The notes under the pieces are model-generated. The model was not told the DNA's origin. It saw only the letters and a program-made list of their open reading frames with translations, and did not search any database. Shown in pieces: positions 49,323 to 56,713 of a DNA stretch of 64,000 nt. Every line of letters begins with the position of its first letter. Within the stretch, counting starts at the first letter, position 1. Position numbers and translations under genes: made by a program. The stretch is from DATJGF01 sp035495315 (GTDB lineage: Bacteria > Verrucomicrobiota > Verrucomicrobiia > Limisphaerales > UBA8199), in assembly GCA_035495315.1 (NCBI GenBank), contig DATJGF010000044.1:1-64000 (forward strand), read 5' to 3'.

Positions 49323-49940
49323 TCAAGCGGCCAGCGCTACAAAGTTCTCGAGCAACCGCAGGCCAAATTTTTGGCTTTTTTCGGGATGAAATTGGGTCGC
49401 AAAAATATTGTCCCGCCAAATCGACGAGGCAAAACTTTCTCCGTAAGTAGTCCGGGTGCAAATGATGTCAGGGTCGGCAGGCTTGGGAAAAAAGCTGTGT
49501 ACGAAATAAAAGAAGCTTTGGTTCGGTATCCCTTTAAATAACGGGCAGCCCGGCTGCACCAACTCAACCTCATTCCAGCCGATCTGCGGCACCTTCAAGC
49601 CTGTCACGCTTGGGAACCGCACAACCTTGCCCTTGAAGAACCCGAGTCCTGCGGCACAACTGTTGAATTCTTCGCTCTTTTCGAACAGCGCCTGGTAGCC
49701 GACGCAAATCCCCAGAAATGGCCGCCCTGACTGAATAAAACGCCGCGTCGCCTCGAATAGTGCCTGCCGCTCCAGCGCGTGAATGCAATCGTCGAAGGCG
49801 CCTACCCCCGGCAATACAGCAGCGCGCGCCTCGGCCATCTCGGAAGGCCTTTGCGCAATCTGCACGTCAGCGCCGACCTTCAGCAGCGCTTTATGGACGC
49901 TGCGCAAATTGCCGGAACCGTAGTCGAGCAAAGCGATCAC
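49323..49940 (-). CDS. hisH: Imidazole glycerol phosphate synthase, glutaminase subunit
   Basis: A 205-residue class I glutamine amidotransferase that supplies ammonia to HisF in histidine synthesis. Catalytic triad: C79 (FLGICVGYQALFEKSEE), H185 and E187 (FATQFHPEKSQ). Other family signatures are VLPGVGAFDDCIHALE (42-57), PQIGWNEVE (118-126) and FYFVHSFFP (144-152). Neither hisF nor other his genes lie nearby, so the pathway is split elsewhere in the genome. The gene is divergent from the sensor kinase, 70 bases away. Confidence 0.93.
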   Translation of the reverse strand: MIALLDYGSGNLRSVHKALLKVGADVQIAQRPSEMAEARAAVLPGVGAFDDCIHALERQALFEATRRFIQSGRPFLGICVGYQALFEKSEEFNSCAAGLGFFKGKVVRFPSVTGLKVPQIGWNEVELVQPGCPLFKGIPNQSFFYFVHSFFPKPADPDIICTRTTYGESFASSIWRDNIFATQFHPEKSQKFGLRLLENFVALAA

Positions 49941-50010
49941 TCGGACACAGTAATTTCAGAGCGCCCGGAAAGCCATTAACTTTCGACTGAATCCTGGCTA
50001 ACCTGTGCCT

Positions 50011-51780
50011 ATGAAGTCTCCGACCTCAAACCTCTTAGCCAAGCTCGCGCAGTTACCGCCCGGAGCGGTTCTGACCGGCGGTATGGTCTATACACTCGTG
50101 TTGGGATTGCTCGATTACAAGACTCCGCTGAGCATGAGCTTTACATTGTTTTATATGCTCGGGACGATGTTTGTCGGCTGGGGGGCGGGGCGGCGAGCAG
50201 CGCTCTTGCATGCGGTACTGTCTGCCACAGTGGTCATGTCCCACGATTGGAGCGTGCCGGATATTCGGATTCAACCAGTGTGGATCGGCCTGTGGAACGT
50301 CTGGTCACGCTGTTTGGTCCTTTGTGCGGCTGGTTGGCTCGCCGCGGAACTTAGCCGGATGACCCGGCTGTTGACGAGCATGGTCGAGCAAAGGACCGCG
50401 CAATGGAAAAACGAGGCCCAACAGCACAAGGCTACATCGGCTCGCCTCGCGGAATCGCTCGATCTGAATCAAAAAATATTGGCTGCCTCAGCGATGGGTA
50501 TCGTGGCCTATAAAGCCTCAGGCGATTGTGTTTTCGCCAATGAGGCGATTGCGCGGATCGCTGGCGGGACCGTTGAAAAAATCCTTGAGGGAAATTTCCG
50601 GCAGCTGGAAAGCTGGAAACAATCAGGCCTGCTGAACCTGGCGGAATCGGCTTTGAAGGAAGGACGGTATTTGTCAATGGAATGCAGCGATACCACCCGC
50701 TTCGGCAAATCGGTCTGGGTGGACGCTCATATGGTCCCGTTCGTGAGCAATGGGCAGCCTCATTTACTGCACATGAGCTACGATATCACTGAACGCAAAA
50801 CCAACGAGGCTCGCTTAAAGTCGATCATTAATGGTGTGCCGATCGTCCTCTTTGCCGTTGACCAACACGGGATCATTACCTTTGAAGATGGACAGGCGCT
50901 TAATACCCTCGGCGTTTCACCCGGCGAACATGTCGGCCAAACCGTAGCCAAGGCATACGGCCGGTTCCCAGAGATGCTCTTTCAGTCGCGTCGCGCCCTG
51001 GCAGGGGAAGAATTCAGCTCTCAGTTGGATTTGGGCCCAAGCTCCTTTATTTGTTGCTACTCTCCGACGCGTGATTCTAATGAAAAATTGACTGGCTATA
51101 TTGGGGTTGCCACCAACATTACAGAACGCCAGCGTCTCGAAAGACAGATCCTGGAAATCAGCGATCGAGAACAGGCCCGCATCGGTCAGGAAATCCATGA
51201 CGGCTTGTGTCAGCAACTGGTCAGCCTTGCCTTTGACGCCAATTCGCTCGAACAACAATTGGCCCGAGAAGATCGTTCGGAGGCTCAAACTGCACACCGA
51301 ATCGCGGCGTACTTGGACCAGTCGATTACCGAGGCGCGCCAATTGGCGCGTGGTCTTTTCCCAGTGCGGCTGGAGGCGGAGGGTCTGGCTTCAGCGCTTG
51401 AAGAATTGGCCAACACGACAAGTCAACGTTCGCGAATAGACTGCCGTTTGACGACACTGCAAATACCACGCCTTAAAAACAAGGCGATGGCGACTCACCT
51501 CTACCGCATTGCTCAGGAGGCCGTCAACAATTCTATCCGCCATGGCCAGGCCAGGACTGTTGAAATCGCCCTCCGGGCCAACGGAGATCAAATCGAATTG
51601 ACCATCGAGGATGACGGTGCGGGCACAGAGCCCAGAGCCACCGAGTCTTCCAAATGGTCGGGCATGGGTTTGTACATCATGGATTACCGCGCCCGCAGCG
51701 TCGGCGGCAGGCTGTCAATTGGACCCAGACCTTGCGGGGGTACTATAGTTTCCTGTTGCGTCCCGGGCGGGCCACTGTAA
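50011..51780 (+). CDS. PAS-domain sensor histidine kinase (NarX/DegS-type HisKA_3)
   Basis: A 589-residue membrane kinase. Four or so hydrophobic segments lie within residues 20-115 (AVLTGGMVYTLVLGLLDY, FYMLGTMFVGWGAG, RCLVLCAAGWLAAEL). Two PAS domains follow, at about 150-262 (GIVAYKASGDCVFANEAIAR) and 265-375 (IVLFAVDQHGIITFEDGQAL). The HisKA_3 dimer domain carries H396 in EQARIGQEIHDGLCQQLVSL; the ATPase domain has the N-box YRIAQEAVNNSIRHGQA, G1 IEDDGAG and G2 GMGLYIMDYRARSVGG. It should phosphorylate the LuxR-type regulator encoded 12 bases downstream. The signal is unknown; the PAS domains may bind a small ligand. Confidence 0.93.
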   Translation: MKSPTSNLLAKLAQLPPGAVLTGGMVYTLVLGLLDYKTPLSMSFTLFYMLGTMFVGWGAGRRAALLHAVLSATVVMSHDWSVPDIRIQPVWIGLWNVWSRCLVLCAAGWLAAELSRMTRLLTSMVEQRTAQWKNEAQQHKATSARLAESLDLNQKILAASAMGIVAYKASGDCVFANEAIARIAGGTVEKILEGNFRQLESWKQSGLLNLAESALKEGRYLSMECSDTTRFGKSVWVDAHMVPFVSNGQPHLLHMSYDITERKTNEARLKSIINGVPIVLFAVDQHGIITFEDGQALNTLGVSPGEHVGQTVAKAYGRFPEMLFQSRRALAGEEFSSQLDLGPSSFICCYSPTRDSNEKLTGYIGVATNITERQRLERQILEISDREQARIGQEIHDGLCQQLVSLAFDANSLEQQLAREDRSEAQTAHRIAAYLDQSITEARQLARGLFPVRLEAEGLASALEELANTTSQRSRIDCRLTTLQIPRLKNKAMATHLYRIAQEAVNNSIRHGQARTVEIALRANGDQIELTIEDDGAGTEPRATESSKWSGMGLYIMDYRARSVGGRLSIGPRPCGGTIVSCCVPGGPL

Positions 51781-51791
51781 AAACTGGTGGT

Positions 51792-52472
51792 ATGAGCCAG
51801 CAACCCGACACTGCTGGTCGAGCAAGCAGGCACGTTCGCATTCTACTGGTGGATGATCATCCGCTGGTACGCGAACGTCTGGCCGAGATAATTCATCGCG
51901 AAGCTGACCTCGTTATTTGCGGCGAGGCCGAAGATCGGCATCAGGCCCTTCAACTCATTAAAAGCTCACGACCGCAGCTGGTGATCGTCGACATCACGCT
52001 CAAAAGCTCCGATGGTGTCGAATTGATAAAGGATATTCACGATCGTTGGCCTGCGCTCCTCACCCTGGTCGTATCGATGCATGACGAGTCGCTTTATGCG
52101 GAGCGCGCGCTTCGGGCAGGAGCCCGCGGCTACATCACCAAACAAGAGGCTACGCGTAATATTCTCCTGGCTATTCGACGCGTGCTCGCAGGGCAAATCT
52201 ATCTTAATGACAAGGTCGCTTCGCGCATTCTCGGTCGCCTCGCCGCACCGGGCCGAGCCAGAGCTGCCACTCCCGCGGAATTGCTCGCGGATCGCGAGTT
52301 GCAGGTCTTTGAACTCACCGGGCGCGGACTGAATACCCGCCAAATCGCCATACGGCTGAGATTAGGTGTTAAGACGGTGGAAACTTACCGGGCACGCATT
52401 CGCGAGAAACTGGCTCTAAAAGATCCGGAGGAACTTCTGCCAATCGCCATTACCTGGGTGCACAAGAAATAA
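51792..52472 (+). CDS. NarL/FixJ-type response regulator
   Basis: A 226-residue DNA-binding regulator started at ATG 51792 (MSQQPDTAGRASRHVRILLV); the frame is open back into the kinase gene but that part is not used. Receiver domain: acidic pair D21-D22 (LLVDDHPLVRERL), phosphorylation site D67 (VIVDITLKSSDG), and Lys in GYITKQEA. The C-terminal LuxR-type HTH begins about residue 160 (LLADRELQVFELTGRGLNTR, IAIRLRLGVKTVETYRARI). It lies 12 bases after the cognate kinase and should be co-transcribed. Targets are unknown. Confidence 0.95.
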   Translation: MSQQPDTAGRASRHVRILLVDDHPLVRERLAEIIHREADLVICGEAEDRHQALQLIKSSRPQLVIVDITLKSSDGVELIKDIHDRWPALLTLVVSMHDESLYAERALRAGARGYITKQEATRNILLAIRRVLAGQIYLNDKVASRILGRLAAPGRARAATPAELLADRELQVFELTGRGLNTRQIAIRLRLGVKTVETYRARIREKLALKDPEELLPIAITWVHKK

Positions 52473-52473
52473 G

Positions 52474-52594
52474 ATTCGGAAGGACGAGCTCCGCGAGTCC
52501 CCAATCAAAAGAAAACATCGAAAGCTGGACCTTGCGATTTCGAGTGGGGAGTCGCGGAGCTTGAGTGGGAACTCGCAGAGCTTGTCCTTCCCGA
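52474..52594. repeat. Palindromic repeat, family 5, copy 2, in a 453-bp gene-free gap
   Basis: The gap 52473-52925 has no gene. TTCGGAAGGACGAGCTCCGC (52475-52494) continuing GAGTCCCC pairs with GGGAACTCGCAGAGCTTGTC (52568-52587) continuing CTTCCCGA, most positions matching. A third, internal arm (GGGGAGTCGCGGAGCTTGAG, 52547-52566) copies the right arm. The element starts at once after the response regulator stop, so it may end that transcript. After it comes a TGTAGGGCTTAGCCTTACA palindrome (52598-52616). The rest of the gap shows nothing I can name. Confidence 0.6.
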
Positions 52595-52925
52595 TTTTGT
52601 AGGGCTTAGCCTTACACAACGATCCGGGTTTTCCCTGACAGACGCCACCGGGACGCGTCTGGTATAAATTCTTGCGTTTAGCAGTGCTGGGTCGTCAGGC
52701 AATCGACCAAGACGCCTTGGAAGGATCGGTAAGTGTCGGGGACTGGGGTGCTGGAGATCAGGAGGACCCCAGTTGAGCGGCTGGTCGGCGAGTGCGCATG
52801 GCTCTTCTTGCGCTGAATACGCCGCCAGCCGTTTCTTTTTGTCCTACCTAATTTAGCTCGACCGCTGAGAACCACTGGTTAGGATTCCTTTTTACATACC
52901 ATCCTGAACAGAGACGCTCCACGTC

Positions 52926-53783
52926 GTGCATCGACATCACCAACGCCGATCCAGAATCCCACGTTCTTACGGCTGCCTCCGAGCAGGGCAGAAAAGCTCA
53001 GGCCCATTTGTTTTCCTCCATTTGTACGCCCGCGCTTCTGTAAGAACGTGCATCCTATGGGCGGCTGCGGGTCTCGTTAGCTTGATCGGCTGGCCTGGTT
53101 TCAGTGCAGAATCAAGCCGCGATTCTGCCGTTGCGTCAACCAATCGCTACGAATTCCGCAGCGTCCATGATCCGGACGGCATCGGCAAATTCTACATGGA
53201 CCGGGAAATCGCGTATGTGATGGGACACCAAGGTGCCGACTGGCTGGAACGCCCGGAACGTGAGGAGGAAGAGCACACTTCCCAACTGGTCCAGCAATTA
53301 CATTTGCGGGCTGGCGACGTGGTCGCCGATATCGGAGCCGGAAGCGGTTATCTCAGTCGCCGCCTGGCCAGGGAAGTCGGTCCTTCCGGCAAGGTGCTTG
53401 CAGAGGATATTCAGCCGGAAATGATTGGGCTGCTAACCAACAAAATGGCAGAGCTTCGCATTACCAACGTGCTTCCGGTGCTGGGAACGGTAACCGACCC
53501 CAAGCTTCCGCCCGGCTCGGTCGATATGGTGGTGATGGTCGATGTTTACCATGAGTTCGACTTCCCATACGAAATGATGCAGGCGATTTGCCGAGCGCTC
53601 AAAGCGAACGGGCGTGTTGCGTTTGTTGAGTTTCGCGCGGAGGATCCGAATGTCCCGATTAAACCGGTCCACAAAATGACCGAAGCCCAGGTGAAGAAGG
53701 AAATGTCCGTCCTGCCGCTGCAGTGGATCGAAACGATCCGCGTGCTGCCGCGCCAGCACATTATTTTGTTCAAGAAGAAGTAA
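52926..53783 (+). CDS. Exported class I SAM-dependent methyltransferase
   Basis: Up to 285 residues; the frame opens with a GTG at 52926, but the signal-like segment (SVRTCILWAAAGLVSLIGWP) begins near residue 38, so the true start is likely a TTG or similar around residue 33. Mature domain: EEEEHTSQLVQQLHLRAGDV, SAM motif I VVADIGAGSGYLSRRLA, motif II-like GKVLAEDIQPEMIGLL, then DMVVMVDVYHEFDFPYEMMQ and RVAFVEFRAEDPN. Exported methyltransferases of this type are frequent in Planctomycetota and Verrucomicrobiota; the substrate is unknown. Start uncertain, fold clear. Confidence 0.8.
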   Translation: MHRHHQRRSRIPRSYGCLRAGQKSSGPFVFLHLYARASVRTCILWAAAGLVSLIGWPGFSAESSRDSAVASTNRYEFRSVHDPDGIGKFYMDREIAYVMGHQGADWLERPEREEEEHTSQLVQQLHLRAGDVVADIGAGSGYLSRRLAREVGPSGKVLAEDIQPEMIGLLTNKMAELRITNVLPVLGTVTDPKLPPGSVDMVVMVDVYHEFDFPYEMMQAICRALKANGRVAFVEFRAEDPNVPIKPVHKMTEAQVKKEMSVLPLQWIETIRVLPRQHIILFKKK

Positions 53784-53930
53784 ATTCAGAGGTAAAACAG
53801 CTCGGGACGACAAAGCCTGACAACCACAGCCGTTTCAACAAAACTGTAGCCGGTCGAGTTTTTCGGGAAAAAGAAGTTTCTGTTGGCGGCCGCGGCCACT
53901 CGGCTCAGCGCGGCCCGCTCGGCTCACTGC

Positions 53931-53959
53931 GGCCCGCTCGGCGAGCGGGCCCTACCACT
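53931..53959. repeat. Short family 2 repeat, copy D
   Basis: GGCCCGCTCGGCGAGCGGGC followed by CCTACCACT matches the core and the flank of family 2. Before it, GGCTCAGCGCGGCCCGCTCG and GGCTCACTGCGGCCCGCTCG are two further degenerate copies of the core, so the repeat seems to have expanded here. The 248-bp gap 53784-54031 holds no gene. Confidence 0.55.
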
Positions 53960-54007
53960 AGCGGCCGCAACATCGAAGGCCGAACGTGGGCCGAATAGAT
54001 GCTCGTT

Positions 54008-54023
54008 CGAACTTCGAAGTTCG
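54008..54023. repeat. Perfect 16-bp palindrome CGAACTTCGAAGTTCG
   Basis: This palindrome lies just past the stop of the aldo/keto-reductase-like gene, within a TTCGAAC/TTCGATGTTCGG low-complexity stretch similar in composition to those at 9753-9798 and 62866-62925. A terminator role for the minus-strand gene ending at 54032 is possible. Confidence 0.4.
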
Positions 54024-54031
54024 ATGTTCGG

Positions 54032-54997
54032 TTATTTCGAACAAATCTCCTTCACAATCGCCGTATTCTCTGCGACTTGATCGTTGAGTTGTTGATACAT
54101 CCCTACGATCACCGCGTCGGTTGCCTTGATGTTTGTAAACGCCGTTTCAAAGCATTGTCGGATCTGCGCGGCATTTTCCACTTTGCGGCCGGCAGCGAGA
54201 ACTTTATAAGCAAGACAAGGTTTGCGCGCGGTCTGAATGGTTTTGAACATCCGCGGCGGATCGCTGGCGAGATAAATCTCGCCAACCGGCGATTCCCCGT
54301 TCATCAATGCCGCAAACTCGTCGCGCGGCCGGGTCAGGTAGTACAGGCAGCACATGTAATAGTCGACATCCCACCCCTTTTCTTCGCTGAGCTGAACGAG
54401 AGCCGGGTCATGGGCCGAAAGCCCGACCAGTACCCCGGTATCGCGAATTCGTTTCAGCAGGTCCGTCAGCACCGAGAGCTTGTTCTGCCGATGGAGCCGC
54501 TCACCTAAGGCCCCATGTGGCGCGATCCCGATCGGTTTGTGCCGCGCCGCGTCTTCAATCGCTTGCGGATTCTGATCCCAATCGGGCTTGCCCAGGCAAA
54601 GCCAATTCATTTTGCCGCCGGCTTCGCGGTACTTTTCGAGGTCGGAAAGTGTCCGTTCAGCATAACTATTTTGCCACGTATTGATGCCTTTGGCTTCGGC
54701 CTGCTTGAGCAGCTCAATGACACGCTCGGGCGTATGCCAGGCGGTTTGATACTGGCTTAGAATTTTGTTGAAGTGCGAATAGCCATAAATGGGATTGCCA
54801 CCGATAATGAGGCGCGTGACCTGGTGCGCGCCGAGCTTAACGGTGGGCAGCGTGTTTGGCCCCGAACTATCGGCAGCTGAGCCTGAAATCTCATTGAAAA
54901 CGGCGGCACCGGCCGCCAACCCGGTAGCTTGTTGCAGAAATTGACGGCGGGAAGTGAGGGCGGAGTCGCCAGCCGAACGAAATTCGTGGGGATTCAT
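54032..54997 (-). CDS. Exported aldo/keto-reductase-like protein
   Basis: A 321-residue protein started at ATG 54997 (MNPHEFRSAGDSAL). A twin-arginine signal follows (TSRRQFLQQATGLAAGAAVF). The domain is a TIM barrel related to aldo/keto reductases: RLIIGGNPIYGYSHF, VIELLKQAEAKGINTWQNSY, KMNWLCLGKPDWDQN, PIGIAPHGALGERLHRQNKL, GVLVGLSAHDPALV, and PCLAYKVLAAGRKVENA. The usual catalytic Tyr/Lys pair of the family is not clear, so it may be a non-enzymatic or specialised relative. It is divergent from the Gfo/Idh/MocA gene at 55064, 66 bases away. Confidence 0.8.
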   Translation of the reverse strand: MNPHEFRSAGDSALTSRRQFLQQATGLAAGAAVFNEISGSAADSSGPNTLPTVKLGAHQVTRLIIGGNPIYGYSHFNKILSQYQTAWHTPERVIELLKQAEAKGINTWQNSYAERTLSDLEKYREAGGKMNWLCLGKPDWDQNPQAIEDAARHKPIGIAPHGALGERLHRQNKLSVLTDLLKRIRDTGVLVGLSAHDPALVQLSEEKGWDVDYYMCCLYYLTRPRDEFAALMNGESPVGEIYLASDPPRMFKTIQTARKPCLAYKVLAAGRKVENAAQIRQCFETAFTNIKATDAVIVGMYQQLNDQVAENTAIVKEICSK

Positions 54998-55063
54998 ATA
55001 GATGCAAGAGTGCGCTTGCATTTGGCAGAATTCAAATGCAAACACACGAAGTTCAAATCTAAG

Positions 55064-56167
55064 ATGAGCACAACCAAACTTCGCTTTGGGATATTGGGCG
55101 CGGCGAATATCGCGCAAAAGAACTGGAAGGGGATTTGGAATTCCGGGAACGCGACTGTCACGGCGGTCGGCAGCCGGGACCTCAAGCGGTCTCAACAATT
55201 TATAGACCAATGCCAGGCCGAAGCGCCGATGGATAAGAGGCCCAACGCTTTTGCCTCCTATGCGGATGTGATTGCTTCTCCAGAAGTCGACGCCGTCTAT
55301 ATTCCTTTACCCACCGGAGTTCGCAAGGAATGGGTGCTCAAAGCGGCTGCTGCGGGTAAGCATATAGTGTGCGAAAAACCGTGCGCGGGAACGGTGAGTG
55401 ATTTGGAAGAAATGCTTAAGGCCTGCAGGGAGCACAACGTGCAATTCATGGACGGTGTGATGTTCATGCATAGCCGGCGACTGGAGGCAATACGCGACGT
55501 GCTGAAAAGCGCCGATGGCGTTGGCAGGATAAAACGCATCACCTCTGCCTTCACGTTCGGCTCAACGCCGGAGTTCTTCAGCAGTAATATTCGCACTAAC
55601 GGCGATCTCGAACCAATGGGCTGCCTGGGCGACCTGGGGTGGTACTGCATCCGCTTTGCGCTCTGGCTCATGGACTGGCAGATGCCACGGAAGGTGACGG
55701 GCAGTATCGTATCGCAGTTCGCCCGCCCAGACAGCCAGTTGCCCGTGCCGACCGATTTCTGCAGCGAACTGCTCTTCGACCAGGAAGTATCAGCGAGTTT
55801 CTATTGCTCATTCATCGCAGCCAATCAACAGTGGGCAAAAATCAGCGGGGACCAAGGTTATCTTGAATTAGATGATTTCGTGTTGCCGTTTGCCGGATCA
55901 GAATTGCGCTTTCAAACGCAGAAAACCGAATTTCATGTGAAGGGGTGTGATTTCCGGATGCAGCCCACTATAAAGTCCTTCGCGGTTAGCGAACATAGCC
56001 ATGGCGATTCGAACGCCCAGGAATCCAACCTGTTTCGGAACTTCTCCAACCAGTCACTTTCAGGAAGTCTCAATGCAGCCTGGCGTGAGATCGCGTTGAA
56101 AACTCAGAAGGTCGCTTGCGCCTGTCTCGAATCCGCCCGTCAGGATGGTCGCTCCATTGCGCCGTAA
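55064..56167 (+). CDS. Cytoplasmic Gfo/Idh/MocA family oxidoreductase
   Basis: A 367-residue protein started at ATG 55064 (MSTTKLRFGILGAANIAQKN). The NAD(P)-binding Rossmann fold (RFGILGAANIAQKNWKGI), ASPEVDAVYIPLPTGVRKEW, and the family motif HIVCEKPCAGTVSDLEEML are plain. The C-terminal domain includes GDLEPMGCLGDLGWYCIRFA, with the Lys-Asp/His positions typical of sugar dehydrogenases near it. No signal peptide, unlike the relative at 45000-46280. It shares a short intergenic region with the aldo/keto-reductase-like gene on the other strand and may be controlled with it. Substrate unknown. Confidence 0.9.
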   Translation: MSTTKLRFGILGAANIAQKNWKGIWNSGNATVTAVGSRDLKRSQQFIDQCQAEAPMDKRPNAFASYADVIASPEVDAVYIPLPTGVRKEWVLKAAAAGKHIVCEKPCAGTVSDLEEMLKACREHNVQFMDGVMFMHSRRLEAIRDVLKSADGVGRIKRITSAFTFGSTPEFFSSNIRTNGDLEPMGCLGDLGWYCIRFALWLMDWQMPRKVTGSIVSQFARPDSQLPVPTDFCSELLFDQEVSASFYCSFIAANQQWAKISGDQGYLELDDFVLPFAGSELRFQTQKTEFHVKGCDFRMQPTIKSFAVSEHSHGDSNAQESNLFRNFSNQSLSGSLNAAWREIALKTQKVACACLESARQDGRSIAP

Positions 56168-56171
56168 CCTG

Positions 56172-56320
56172 AGGCGTCTCGCCTGACGAAGAGGGCGGCA
56201 TCTTACCGCCCGGGTCGGACGTCACTGCGCTTAAGAACGTTCAAGGTGCTGAAGTGAAGGGGTTTAGTGATCCGTAATCCGTCGGGCAGGATGCCCGGCT
56301 CTACGGCAGGCGAGACGCCT
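56172..56320. repeat. Inverted repeat pair with family 3 repeat, copy 2
   Basis: AGGCGTCTCGCCTG (56172-56185) and CAGGCGAGACGCCT (56307-56320) are perfect inverted copies 121 bases apart. The right arm is joined to GTCGGGCAGGATGCCCGGCT and CTACGG (56281-56306), the family 3 core also found at 5056-5094. The 241-bp gap 56168-56408 contains nothing else of note. Confidence 0.6.
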
Positions 56321-56408
56321 ACAGCTACAGACGTTAAAGAATTGAAACCTTTGGACAATCATTTGTGTCCTTTTGAGAGACTGCGGTAAATCAGTTTGAA
56401 TTTAAATC

Positions 56409-56660
56409 ATGAAGGCTCTGATTCTCTTTATTGGCTGGTGCATCTTATGCGTGCTTTGCTGGCCGCTGGCGCTTCTGGCACTTATGCTCTTGCCGTTCGT
56501 TTGGCTGATATCCCTCCCGCTGCGCCTCGTCGGTATCACCTTGGAAGCGGTCTTTGCGTTCCTCCGAGCGGTGTTGTTTCTTCCGGCCCGGGTCCTTGGT
56601 TACCCAAAAAGCAAAGCCGCTTGTCGATCGGGATTAGCACCTCACCATAGTTCCGCATAG
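56409..56660 (+). CDS. Small membrane protein
   Basis: An 83-residue protein, mainly hydrophobic: MKALILFIGWCILCVLCWPL, ALLALMLLPFVWLISLPLRL, VGITLEAVFAFLRAVLFLPA. Two or three membrane helices are likely, followed by a short basic tail. No family is recognised. The alternative frame starting at 56396 is a shadow of this one. It is convergent with the DUF362 gene. Confidence 0.6.
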   Translation: MKALILFIGWCILCVLCWPLALLALMLLPFVWLISLPLRLVGITLEAVFAFLRAVLFLPARVLGYPKSKAACRSGLAPHHSSA

Positions 56661-56713
56661 GGTCCCGTGCTTAGCGATCGACTCCGGCCAGACAATCGCC
56701 CGCTCGGGACCTC

